In this document: positions 23,852-34,878 of the stretch, piece after piece
How the letters are laid out: each line of letters starts with the position of its first letter
Numbering within the stretch: the first letter of the stretch is position 1
Assembly: GCA_022457065.1 (NCBI GenBank)
Contig: JAJGBQ010000006.1
Location: 1,302,001-1,366,000 of the forward strand
Direction of reading: 5' to 3'
Length of the DNA: 64,000 bases
Source: Curvularia sp. ZM96
Taxonomy: Eukaryota > Ascomycota > Dothideomycetes > Pleosporales > Pleosporaceae
The notes under the pieces: generated by a model
Seen by the model: only the letters and a program-made list of their open reading frames with translations
Told to the model about the DNA's origin: nothing
Databases searched by the model: none
Program-made: the position numbers and the translations under genes

Positions 23852-24909
23852 ATGGTCTCAGCCGCACCGCTGGTGGACCTCCCAAGGTCAAAGTCTAGCT
23901 CAAAGTCACAGGCGTCAGCATCTACAAACAGCCCTGCCAAGGCCACGGAAAACACTGAGGCGCACAATACCCTCGAGCACGGGCGGCAGGCATTTCCACA
24001 AGGCCAATTCGTCCATCCGCCGCATGTAATACCTCCTCCGACCTATCCAGATGCACACAACCTCATCATTGTATGCTGTCACGCCATCTTCTTGCCCAAC
24101 GCCGATGCTTCCAATCTCCCGCTATATAGCCCTTATGACGAATCCAACTGGCTCCTGGCGCCCTTTCAAAAGTCAGATGCCACTGCTGGCAAACCAGGCG
24201 AGCACGAGACCTTTGTATCCCACATCAAAGCCGGTCTCGATGCCTTGACAGTGGGTGTAGACGCCAAACACCCGCCCTCGAGTATCCTTGTCTTTAGCGG
24301 CGGGGCCACCAAACGTGCGCAGACACTGAAAACCGAGGCGCGGTCTTACTACCATGCAGCACTGGCAACAGAATTAGCTGAGGGACACCTGGGTGGTGGC
24401 CGTGCTTATCAGTATGTAAGCCCGCTGACAGGTGACTGGCACAAGGCATACTTACGACTACCGGCAGTTACTACAACAAAAAGCACATACTCCTCGAGGA
24501 GGAAGCTACTGATTCGTTCCAGAACCTGCTGTTCAGTATTTTGCTTTTCAGAAAAACCACGGGTAAATACCCCAGGCACATTCGTGTAATCACTCATGCT
24601 TTTAAGGCCAGGCGGTTCCTCGAGCTGCATGCCCCAGCAATCAAATGGCCAAAGAACCGCATCCAGGTCCAGGGTATTGATCCAGTAATGACAAAAGACG
24701 CACTAACAGCCACCCTTCTGGGTGAAGAGAAATCGGGCTATACAGCATGGGAAGAAGACCCTCTGGGTACTGGCGACCTCCTGGGTGGAAAGAGGCAAGT
24801 GCGCGGATGGAATGCCAGTACGGGATCGAAGCACTTTCAGGATCTGGAAGACAGTGTCAAAGAATTATTCCAAGGCACAGTCTCCGACCAATTGCCTTGG
24901 ATTGAGTAG
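23852..24909 (+). CDS. DUF218 domain protein
   Basis: Exons 23852-24411 and 24468-24909 with a 56-bp GTATGT...GCAG intron; 333 residues. DUF218 proteins have a Rossmann-like fold; bacterial relatives include ElyC and SanA, while the role of the fungal branch is not known. Visible motifs are NLIIVCCHAIF (first strand), LVFSGGATKRA (Gly-rich turn), then after the splice YYNKKHILLEEEATDSFQNL and HIRVITHAFKARRF. These match the DUF218 order of strand, SGG motif, E-A-x-x-T/S-x-x-N and a following strand. The N-terminus up to about residue 60 is Ser/Ala-rich, with no signal peptide. The stop lies 54 bp from the stop of the convergent RIB7 gene. Confidence 0.85.
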
Positions 24910-24963
24910 ATCGATCGGCTCGACGAAATTTTTGTATTACGAATATCCGTCACTTGCATGCTC

Positions 24964-25806
24964 TCACCGGAGCGACTTGTTCGGCCGCCCACAGAGCACT
25001 ACATCCTCTCCTAGCGGTATCCATCTGACGTCTTTCAACCTAGTTACAGGCAATCGGTCAGTGCCGCCATCAGGACAGACCTGCACACCACCCTTTCCGA
25101 GCCACGTTGGGGCTATTGTGACAATGACCGAATCCACGAGCGAATAAGCAGGGCCAGGACCCAGCAAGTCGTTGATAACAAACCCACCGCCCTCAATCAT
25201 CACACTTTGTATGCCTTCTTGTTTCAGTGCATCAACAATCATGTGCCATGAGGAACTAGTCTCGCTCTGTGTGAACGCCGCCGATTCCAGAACCAAGAAC
25301 TTGCCCCCTACATTTTCCAGCACTGCTTTGCGACTGTCGGATGGCGCGACACACGTGATGATGAACGGCGCCTTTCCCTTGCCCTCTGCAGCAAGCTTGA
25401 GCACCTTGCTTTCTTCGCTAAACTGCCAGCGGCCCTTTGGATCAACAACAATCGGCCTCGGCTGCCCAGTCAGGCCTTCACCACCATAACCGCCCACGCC
25501 TTCTATGCGACAGTTTAGAGATGGGTTATCAGCTACGGCTGTGCCCGCTCCAATCAAGATGGCATCATGTTTTGAGCGTAGGAAATGTGTCATGGACTTG
25601 GACTGCGGCCCCGAAAGCGCTGTTTGTACTCCAGGTGCGATGGAGAGCTGGCTGTCGAGCGAAGTGGCAAAGGTCAATGTGACAAAGGGCTTTTCCAAGC
25701 GGCCATCCGTTGAGGTCTGAGGAGAAGAGGCCGGTAAGTAGTCTCCAAATTGCTTGCTTTCCGCTTCTGGGAAATGCAGGGCACCTCTTACAGGTACCGC
25801 CGTCAT
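24964..25806 (-). CDS. RIB7: 2,5-diamino-6-ribosylamino-4(3H)-pyrimidinone 5'-phosphate reductase
   Basis: Single exon, 280 residues. It is the NADPH-dependent reductase of fungal riboflavin biosynthesis, acting on the GTP cyclohydrolase II product before deamination. It belongs to the RibD C-terminal (dihydrofolate-reductase-like) family. Visible features are LTFATSLDSQLSI, SGPQSKSMTHFLRSKHDAIL, IGAGTAVADNPSLNCR, RPIVVDPKGRW, the Gly-rich VMIEGGGFVINDLL nucleotide-binding loop, and VIVTIAPTWLGKGGV. There is no deaminase domain, as expected for the fungal pathway, where that activity is separate. The length fits the family. The 157-codon second half includes no intron. Confidence 0.95.
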   Translation of the reverse strand: MTAVPVRGALHFPEAESKQFGDYLPASSPQTSTDGRLEKPFVTLTFATSLDSQLSIAPGVQTALSGPQSKSMTHFLRSKHDAILIGAGTAVADNPSLNCRIEGVGGYGGEGLTGQPRPIVVDPKGRWQFSEESKVLKLAAEGKGKAPFIITCVAPSDSRKAVLENVGGKFLVLESAAFTQSETSSSWHMIVDALKQEGIQSVMIEGGGFVINDLLGPGPAYSLVDSVIVTIAPTWLGKGGVQVCPDGGTDRLPVTRLKDVRWIPLGEDVVLCGRPNKSLR

Positions 25807-26292
25807 GGTGGTTGTTGTTGTAGATGGTGGAGCTCTTACGAATGACTACTGAAAATAGGCTTGAATCTCGAATGGTAGACTAATTCAAATGAAAGCACAT
25901 GAAGTTAGACGGGTTGACTTCCAGATAAAGTTTTCCATAGGCATGGTAGATCGGCCAAGATCGGAGCAACAACAAGTTATGACGAGTGAGGATGTCGAAC
26001 AAGTGAAGTGCTGACTCAGGTGAGTGGCGCAGATACCGCGGCGGCTGGACCCCACGTAGGAGCACGGCCGCCCGACGTCGTGGCAGCCTGCCCAACTGTT
26101 CTTCCTCACTATCACGTTTACCAGCATAGAACTATTTCCTTTGGCGTTTGTGCTTCTGTGGCCCCCCGCTCCTTTTCTCCCACCCAAGTTTCGCAGCATC
26201 TCGTCATCCCAGCGCCCTCCGGAGCCTTTCGCCGCCTCCCCACGCGACCGTACCGAAGGCAATAGCCAGGAACCTCATACAACACCGCCAAG
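25807..26292. other. Divergent promoter region of RIB7 and UBC12
   Basis: This 486-bp spacer separates the RIB7 start (minus) from the UBC12 start (plus). It presumably holds both promoters. The UBC12 side is C/T-rich from about 26160. No gene seen. Confidence 0.5.
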
Positions 26293-27025
26293 ATGATGAA
26301 AATATGGTCCATGGTACGTCGATGCGCACAAGAGTCTCGCGCATAGGGGGTTCGTGTGTCTGCGGATACTGACACGCATGCTACAGAAGAAGCAGCAACA
26401 GCAAGATGAGGCTGCTGCTGCTGCATCCAGCAAGAAGAAAAAGGTCACCCCCGCCCAACTACGCACACAAAAAGGTACACGATACGCCGGATTCCTTTCC
26501 GTGATGCGCGCGCAACTAACGCGACCGAAGATCTTGAAGAGCTGTCGCTCGGCACGACGATGAAGACACACTTCCCAAACCCCGATGACATCCTCAACTT
26601 CGAACTCACAATCGACCCTGACGAGGGTATGTACAAGGGCGGCCACTTCAAGTTTGACTTTAAGATCAACCAAAACTTCCCACACGACCCGCCAAAAGTC
26701 AAGTGCACACAAAAGATTTACCACCCCAACATTGATCTCGAAGGCAACGTTTGCCTGAACATTCTGCGAGAAGACTGGAAGCCAGTGCTGAACCTGAACG
26801 CGGTTGTTGTTGGATTACAGGTATGACGTGCCGCGTATGGAGGATAGAATGGTAATAGCTGACGGATGGTAGTTTCTTTTCCTCGAACCAAACGCTTCGG
26901 ACCCGCTGAACAAGGAGGCTGCGGAAGACCTCAAGGCGAACCGAGAAGGATTCAAACGCAACGTGCGCGTGTCGCTGGGCGGTGGCACAGTCAAGGGGCA
27001 GACCTTCGATCGCGTGCTCAAATGA
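26293..27025 (+). CDS. UBC12: NEDD8-conjugating enzyme Ubc12
   Basis: Four exons: 26293-26313, 26387-26474, 26531-26820 and 26873-27025; introns of 73, 56 and 52 bp; 183 residues, the same length as human UBC12. It is the E2 that passes NEDD8/Rub1 to cullins. The N-terminus (MMKIWSMKKQQQ) matches the MIKLFSLK-type tail that binds the NEDD8 E1. The UBC core shows DDILNFELTIDPDEGMYKGG, PHDPPKVKC, IYHPNIDLEGNVCLNI with catalytic Cys111, and LFLEPNASDPLNKEAA. The first exon encodes only seven residues and is easily missed; two ATGs stand in tandem at 26293 and 26296. Confidence 0.96.
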
Positions 27026-27869
27026 GCAGCAGCATGACATGTCGGCAGGGCCATCCGATAACCAGGAAGCGGGTTGGCCAGCTATGGGACACCACATTCA
27101 CGATACACGACATGGCATCGAGGGTCCGGTGCCAAGTCAGAGGCGAGGAGAGTGGAGAACGAAGAAGGGCGGTGGATATGAGCATGTGCATATTAAGTAG
27201 CGGCATGTGTATGGGGTTGCCATGTACGGCGAAGGCGGCATAGCTTTGGGCGCATATAGTTCTCCAAGATCTTAGAGTAACCTGATTGGGCACTTGTGTA
27301 AAAACCAATACTGACTCAAGCGTTTGCAATATCAACATGTGAGATCTACGTAGTGTTGTGGGTGCAGTCCTTCAGGCATTGCGTCACCGTGCAAGCTTTT
27401 GTGTGCTATTGAGATCCTCCCCCTCATGCTCGACCGGAGTCGACAAGAGACCAGCACGCTATTGTGCATATCACTGACAGAGACTACGTGTCTATCAGTC
27501 CCATTCTGTCAGAATCCAGCCCGCAAGACGCAGCGTCCTCCTTTTCGGCGCGATTATCTGCATGACTGTGTTGTGGAACGGCTCCAGTCAGCGTAAGAAG
27601 CGCTCTCGGAGATGCGCTTCTCTCCCCGAAGCCCCTCCGCCACCCCTGCCAATAGCCCCGCCACCGCCGCACGCCGGCCGCTCATTGGCCCACGACGCGA
27701 ACGGTTCCGTGTCAGTGGTCTGGGGCAGCGATAATCGGCGTGGTCTAAGCTCCCCGAGCTCGAAATTCCAGGCGTGGTAATTGTTGAGCCAGAGAGTTTA
27801 AAAGCCATCCATCCCCGCCAGTTACTTCTGACCCCAAGATACCCCAATCCACACTCACATACCTTCACA
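27026..27869. other. Intergenic region; ILV5 promoter
   Basis: Spacer of 844 bp. The last 100 bp in front of ILV5 are C/A-rich with a TTTAAAAG element near 27797. Upstream open frames are short and overlap on both strands. Confidence 0.45.
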
Positions 27870-29186
27870 ATGGCCTCAAGACCCGTCACCCGTGCTCTCC
27901 GCCAATCCGCCCGCCAATTGGCGGCTGCTCCTGCTCAGAAGCGGACTTTCGTCTCTGCTCTGAGTGCTGGTGCTAAGAAGGCTGCTCCCCGCGCTGCCGT
28001 CACCAGCCAGTTCCAGCAAACCCGTGGTGTCAAGACCATTGACTTTGCTGGCACCAAGGAGACTGTCTACGGTAAGCACTAATTGGATCCAACAGTGCAG
28101 TAGAACAAACGCTGATGACGTCCAACAGAGCGTGCCGACTGGCCCAAGGAGAAGCTCCTTGAGTACTTCAAGAACGACACCCTCGCCCTCATTGGCTATG
28201 GCTCCCAGGGCCACGGCCAGGGTCTCAACATGCGTGACAACGGCCTCAATGTCATTGTCGGTGTACGGAAGAACGGTGCCTCATGGAAGGAGGCCGAGCA
28301 AGACGGCTGGGTCCCCGGCAAGAACCTCTTCGACATTGACGAGGCCATTGGCAAGGCCACCATTGTCATGAACCTCCTCTCAGATGCTGCCCAGTCCGAG
28401 ACCTGGCCCGCCATCAAGCCCCAGCTCACCAAGGGAAAGGTAAGCATCAGCTCGCTACAAGTAATCCAGCGTCCGTTCTAACAAACATAGACTCTCTACT
28501 TCTCCCACGGCTTCTCCCCTGTCTTCAAGGACCTCACCAAGGTTGAGGTTCCCAAGGACATTGATGTCATCCTCGTTGCCCCCAAGGGTTCCGGCCGTAC
28601 CGTCCGCACTCTTTTCCGTGAGGGCCGTGGTATCAACTCTTCCATCGCCGTCTACCAGGACGTCACCGGTAAGGCCAAGGAGAAGGCCGTCGCCCTCGGT
28701 GTTGCCGTCGGTTCCGGATACATGTACGAGACCACTTTCGAGAAGGAGGTCTACTCCGACCTGTACGGCGAGCGTGGCTGCCTGATGGGCGGTATCCACG
28801 GCATGTTCCTTGCTCAGTACGAGGTTCTCCGTGAGCGTGGCCACAGCCCATCCGAGGCTTTCAACGAGACCGTCGAGGAGGCCACCCAGTCTTTGTACCC
28901 CTTGATTGGCGCCAACGGTATGGACTACATGTACGCTGCCTGCTCCACCACCGCTCGTCGTGGTGCCATCGACTGGAGCAAGCGCTTCAAGGATGCCCTC
29001 AAGCCCGTCTTTGACGACCTCTACACCTCCGTCGAGAACGGTACCGAGACCAAGCGCTCGCTCGAGTACAACTCGCAGCCCGACTACCGTGAGAAGTACA
29101 ACCAGGAGCTCAAGGAGATTGACGACCTTGAGATCTGGCGCGCCGGAAAGGCGGTCCGCTCGCTCCGCCCCGAGAACGCCAAGTAA
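27870..29186 (+). CDS. ILV5: Ketol-acid reductoisomerase, mitochondrial
   Basis: Three exons: 27870-28071, 28129-28439 and 28491-29186; introns of 57 and 51 bp; 402 residues. It converts acetolactate or acetohydroxybutyrate to the dihydroxy acids of valine and isoleucine synthesis, using NADPH and Mg2+, in mitochondria. The N-terminus (about 1-50) is a basic, Ala/Ser-rich presequence. The Rossmann motif GYGSQGHGQG is at about residues 90-99. The knotted C-terminal domain contains YSDLYGERGCLMGG and NETVEEATQSLYPLIGANGMDYMY, with the Asp/Glu metal ligands expected of class I enzymes. Codon use is strongly C-ending, as in highly expressed fungal genes. Confidence 0.97.
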
Positions 29187-31097
29187 ACGAATCTAGTCGG
29201 CCTAATGGGAGTTGGTGTAGTCCATCACTAGGACGAGTATGGACTTGTGTAGATATTTTCATGTCTTCTTTACGATTACGGAATCTTATGGCGTCTGTTG
29301 TGTGCTCCGTTTGGTTATATACGGCACGGGATCCTTTCCAAGGGAAGGAGAAAAGGGAAAAAAAGTAGCTTGGTCTGAAGGAAAAAGCGAATATGATACC
29401 TTTTACATGATGATGGTAATTCCCCATGTGTTACTCCTTGCTAAATGTAAAAATGCTATGTACGTGCCACAATTTTGCATACAAACTAGACGACAGAGAA
29501 AAACAAGGCGTGCCAACTTCCCCGATATGAAGCCACGTTCTTGGCTCCCAACAACCGGAGTCACCGATATATATGTATGTACACAACGGTATTTCCAAAG
29601 TGCTCCTCTGCAAGGCCGCCCATCTTGTTTTTTTCTTGGCAAACTCACCATCCAATCACTCTTCTAACCGCGCAATCACATGATCTACACTCTTCCTTTG
29701 GCTTGCCCATGATGATGGTGGTGATGGTGGTGGTGGTTGTAAGTATGCGAAAGCTAAGACGGGTGATGAGAGAGGGCAGGGCTTGGTTGGAACGCTTAAA
29801 ACCACCTATGGGTGTTATAAGGAATATGTGGTGGCAACTGGCCATAGAGAGAGCGGACCTGCGTCGAGGAGGCGCATGTTCTACACTGTTCTCGCCCTCT
29901 GGTATATGTACTCTGTGGGCTATTTTTGTGGTTGAGGAAAGAGAGTGTGTGCGTGTGTGTGTATGTGTAAGTCTGAGTGATACTTAGTAGTAGCGAGGTG
30001 GAACACGTAAAAAGAAAACTCCCATCATCGAGATCAGATATGCTAATTCGGAAAATCCATTGTTATATATATATAAGAATCAGGGAAAAGGGGGTTAAAA
30101 ATGGATGTGAAGTCATAAAGGAATGCTGAAGTTCGCGCGTCTATGTTTATCCTATGCGGAGGAAGAGAGGCACATCCTTGCCGCTTTGGATGCGGAGCAC
30201 GAGCCGGGGTGCATATCGGGATGCGGGTTGGTGGGAATTTTCCCCAGATTACAAGGTTGCATGGTTACATGGACGCTCGGGCGCTCGGGGTATTTGGGTC
30301 CTGGGGTATGCGTATGTGTGTGGAGAGAGAGAGTTTGTAAGATGGGGGTTCTTTTGGGGGGAGGTGAAGGTCGTTTTTTGGGGGTGGATTTTGGGTTTGG
30401 TTGCAAGGGGAGTTGGGTATGGGTGTGTGCATGCTTGTTGTTGGAGTCTTGTGGAGTATACACCTGGGAGATGGAAGGAGGGCACAGGGAAGAAGATAAA
30501 ACTCCATCCTCGTCTTCATCTTTTGGTACCGCATTTGCGATCGGCAAGGGACAAACGGCACGCTTAATTGCACTTTCCACGCACACATCTCTCCCACTAT
30601 CTTGTCCTCCCGGCTCCCAAGACCTCTCTACGATGAGCATACGAGTTTGGAGTTGTTTTTCCTGTTGGTGGTGTTTCGCGAGTGGATGAGGCGGCTTCAT
30701 GTCGGCAGGCAAAAGGGACAGTCATACGACCAATTACCTTTGTTTCTTCCCGTGCACAAGGCGAGTGTCTAGTTTGACCCCGCAAAAAAGCCAAGAGAAA
30801 TGGACATGATGAAAAGGTCTGACAAGGCAAGGGAGGGGTAAAAAGCGGAATACGATGTGCAGGTGCAGAGTTAGGATGTTCTTTACACGGAGTAGGATTC
30901 CGGACGTGCGGTATATCAGCCGGTGGGGGGCCTGGGGTTGCATTTGTATGTATATATGTGTATGCTTTTGGAGGTTGGTGTCACCAGGACTTTGGCTGGG
31001 TATCCTGGTAGCCCTGCCTCCTCTTTTACCAAGAGCTTTGTGACTGTTAAGACGCCTTGTTGAGAGGAAGAACGAGAATCACGACTGCGAAGACAGG
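29187..31097. other. Long gene-free stretch
   Basis: About 1.9 kb between ILV5 and the MFS transporter. Open frames on both strands at 30.1-30.7 kb (for example 186 codons on minus at 30152-30712) are dominated by His/Thr/Pro/Lys runs produced by G/T-rich DNA, so I treat them as non-coding. Microsatellite-like tracts occur: GATGGT/GGT triplets at 29710-29738 and a GT tract at 29943-29968. Confidence 0.45.
29943..29968. repeat. GT dinucleotide tract
   Basis: Interrupted (GT)n run in the gene-free region downstream of ILV5. Likely length-variable. Confidence 0.7.
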
Positions 31098-32767
31098 ATG
31101 GCGCCAATCGCTGGTAGTGACTTCGGCGAGAGCATCATCGAGCGCCTAGTCGCGAACGATAAAGTACGATGGTGGAACAAACCCAACCTGCGACGACTAT
31201 ATTTTTTGCTCGTTCCGTTTTGTCTGTTTATCGAGTCCACGTCCGGATTTGATAGGTAAGTCAGGTTCCGGCAAAGTTCGACAAAACAGTTCCTCCATTG
31301 ACATCTCTTAGCTCAATGATGAACGGCATGCAGGCGCTGAGCTACTGGAAGGACTTCTTCAACCATCCCAAAGGAGGGCAGCTCGGCTTGCTGGTGGCCT
31401 GCTACAACCTCGGTGCCATTACGAGTATTCCGCTTGTATCCCTCGTATCGGATCATCTTGGAAGAAGGAAGAGTATCGTGCTTGGGTCTACCATTATGAT
31501 CATCGGAGCAATCATGCAGGGACTATCGCAAAATCGTATGTTGATTGAAATGGTTTTCGCAGTGAAATCGCTCACATATAAAACAGTGGTCATGTTTGTT
31601 TTCAGCCGCATCTTCCTTGGACACGGCATCGTTTATGCGATTATTTCTGGCGCTGCTCTCCTAGGCGAGCTCGGTCACCCAAAGGAAAGACACTTCTTGG
31701 GAAGTATGTTTAATGCTTTCTTTGGCGTAGGCTCAGTCCTAGGAGCTGGAATCATTGTACGCACCTCGCTTATCCAGAGTGACTGGTCCTGGCGTCTCCC
31801 GTCTATCCTGCAGGCCGCGCCGTCAGTCATCCAGGTTGTGTTTGCTTTCACGGTCCCTGAGAGCCCCAGGTGGTTGGTATCGAAAGACCGCAGCGAAGAA
31901 GCGCTCGAGATTCTGATCAAGTACCATGCCGAAGGCGATGCTGCCAATGAACTACCGCACCTGGAACTTGCCGAGATTCGGAAAGCTCTAGAGCTAGAAA
32001 ACGAGTCGCGCCAACGCGGATGGGCCGAGCTGTTCCAATCAAAAGGTATGCGGCACCGTGCTATTGTTGCTGCTGGCCTCGGTATCTTCGTCCAGTACAG
32101 CGGAAACAATCTCATCAGCCAATACCTCGTACCTATCCTAAAAAAGATTGGAATCACAGACCCTAACGTGCAACTACGCTACAACGTTGGATCTGAAGCA
32201 TGGGGGTTTCTCATGGCGCTCATCATAGCCTCCATTACGCCCCGTTACCCTCGACGAAGAATGTATCTCCTATGCGCGAGCTGCCTGTTGTGTGTATACA
32301 CTGCGTGGACCATCGCACAAGCCCGCAACCGCATAACGCGCTCACCGGCATCAGGCTATGCCGTCTTAGTCATGATTTTCCTGTACAAGCCCGCTTACAA
32401 CATTGCCTACAACGCGCTTACCTACGTCTACATGGTCGAAATATTCCCATACTTTGTTCGAACAAAGGGACTCTCTTGGTTCCAGCTGTTTAACAGATGC
32501 GCCGTCATGCTGGGTTCTTTCACCAATCCTATTGGACTTGAGGACCTTGACTGGAAGTTTCTGTTTGTGTATATTGGTCTACTGTGTTTTGAGATTGTCT
32601 TCATCTACTTCTTGTTCCCAGAGACGTATGGAAAGACGCTCGAGGAGCTGACTTTCTTGTTTGAGGATGAGAAGCAGGATCGGGAGAAGCTGGCTGCGTC
32701 GACGGCTAAGATCATGGGCGGTGACCCTGTCATCGAACTTCGTGAGGCGCCAGAGAAGAAGGCTTAG
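31098..32767 (+). CDS. MFS sugar transporter
   Basis: Three exons: 31098-31255, 31312-31535 and 31587-32767; introns of 56 and 51 bp; 520 residues, about 12 membrane segments. It belongs to the sugar porter family of the major facilitator superfamily. Motifs seen are SDHLGRRKSIVLG (between TM2 and TM3), RIFLGHG, the PESPRWLVSKDR motif after TM6, SSMMNGMQALSYW and the C-terminal PETYGKTLEELTFLFED. The substrate is not determined; the pattern is closest to fungal lactose/hexose permease-like proteins. The second intron is a multiple of three without stop, so an unspliced reading would insert 17 residues between QN and LVMFVFSRIF; splicing restores the canonical segment. It is alone, with no enzyme cluster around it. 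Confidence 0.92.
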
Positions 32768-34878
32768 GTAGGTGGTCGGTGCGAGGTGGCTGAGCCAGGA
32801 TGTACGTGTAAATGGTTACATGAACAACCTGAGCGGGTCTTGCAAACGATGTTGCGTTTGGCGCTCGGGAAGTCGATGCGGAGGAGGTTGGCAGTTTATC
32901 TGATCCTTCAGGAATGTTTGAAACAATACGATGACGAAATTAGAGGGAAATGCGGCTCAGTTGTTTATGCTATACAAGTATGTCGGATATTGATCGATCG
33001 TGTATGATGCTCCATGTTGGGATCCGATGTAGCCGCCGAACGGACCCAGTGTTGGAAATAGATTAAACGTGGATTTCAACATGGCCGACTTTCTGCTTTC
33101 CCTTTTCGAGAACTTTCTGCTGAGCCAGCAATACATAGTTTTTCAGTTTGACAACTGCATTACATCCAACAGCTGAGGGTGTCTACCATCGAAAACCAAT
33201 GTGGGGTGATTAGCATTCAGAGAGCATCCAGCTCTTATCGGCTGTGAGGCTAACTCAGATTCACCTGAACAACGCGGAAGCCTCCATGTAGACGTTTGGT
33301 TATAGCGCCGCACTAACCAACATGCAATACGGTGGCGTCCCAAACACCAACTTGTGTAAGTGGAGCTACTATCATCTGATGTGTCTCAGGGTCAGCCATT
33401 CAGAAGATGAATATGGCTAGACACACGCTCATCACTCTTCTCTAGTCTGAAAACTGAAGCACTCCGTGATAATATACCAATAATGCAATCTTTTGTGAGA
33501 CCATGATACCGATTATGAATGGCGGCTACGAGGAAACAATCCTGCATGACCAGGATTCAAGCAGTCTAGCGAGCGAATTAAAAGCTTGCGGAGTCGAAAC
33601 AAGGACAAAAAAGGTGAGCCATTGCTAGTGGAGTTACCAAATCGTATGCAACGTAGGCTAGATAGCCGCGACCCGATAGGCTGGGTTGGTCCTCCGCCAC
33701 TGTTGGTATACGTGTCAGAGCTACAACACATCGAATAGCATACTGAGCTCCAAGCCATGGTGGTATCAGGACATTCGGCTAAGTGTTGGAAGTAGATGGC
33801 AGCTGATACTAGACTTGTTGATCTTACTCCGGACTTGCTTTTGGTCATTCGGTACTCTGATCTGTATCGTAGCTGGCATCCATCCGGGAATTATGCTTTC
33901 ATCACGTGAGTTGTACTTGATGCATGCGCATGTTATGCGCTGTGAACTGGTAAATACACGATGGAAGCGATGTAGAATGTTCGGAAATAGACGACTAGCC
34001 GACGTGTCTAAAATTTCCATTTGCTGTGATTGGCTGCTATTTTTGTATGAGTGGGGTGGTCTGCTCCGCGCTTAACGATAATGGGACCCCGCTATCGCGA
34101 CCCCCAAAAAAGTACTCGAAGGCCACCAAACGGCCGCCTTCAAAACAACCACCCCACGGGAGTTCATGCGATAACCTTTTGGGCTGGAAATTTCCATTCT
34201 CATTCGCTTGCTTAGCAGATACAACACGCCTCCGTAGCTTTTGTGGTTGTCGCAATGGTTTCATGTCGTGAGGCTCCAAGCGCTAATATAGCTGTGCCAC
34301 AGTCTTACATCAACGTCACTTCGCAGAGGGGCCAAAACTAAGAATATGCCTACTTGCATGTTGTTTTTAATACCACGGCGGCAATGGAGAACACGCTAGG
34401 CTAGCCATGCGGCCACGCCAGCGGTTATACACCCGCTCTGTACGGCTACATCCTCACCGGTGTACGGCCTAACAGCTTCCGAAGCCTACGCCGCATGCAG
34501 CTGTCAAGGCAGATGCCCTCAGCCGCCTTTCTTGGCGTGCTTTGCTGGAGGTTGGGGACGGGTCCTTGCGGCTAGCTCGTGCCATGAGTGGTGGATGAGC
34601 TCGGCCATGCCTCGATTCCTAGAATCAAGGCATGGTTTGCATGTACGCCGCAGTAGCATCCGTGTTTGATGTTTCGCGTATGGTCCAATCATGTAAAAGG
34701 TTGCTGGATGCTCATACTGCAGCTCAGTGTTGTTATAGTGGCTATCTTCGGTAGCTGCTGAGAGGCATCCTATAGCTTCTCCCTAGGCAGGCATCTCTCC
34801 ACACTCTGCATCATAGGAGTTCACAATTTTCTTTTTTAATATACTTTCAACTGAATCACCATCGAATCGTTCTTCTTA
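32768..34878. other. Long gene-free stretch
   Basis: About 2.1 kb between the MFS and the first DUF3176 gene. Frames are short and overlap on both strands. An imperfect 11-bp hairpin lies near 34610-34635 (TGCCTCGATTC / GAATCAAGGCA). A pyrimidine-rich leader precedes the DUF3176 start. No gene recognised. Confidence 0.45.

Noticed and set aside
30152..30712. 186-codon minus-strand frame rich in His, Thr and Pro
   Set aside because: Its repetitive composition comes from GT- and GGG-rich DNA; both strands are equally open and no domain is visible.
34610..34635. Imperfect hairpin (TGCCTCGATTC / GAATCAAGGCA) as a terminator or RNA element
   Set aside because: One mismatch, isolated in gene-free DNA, no adjacent transcript feature; probably chance.
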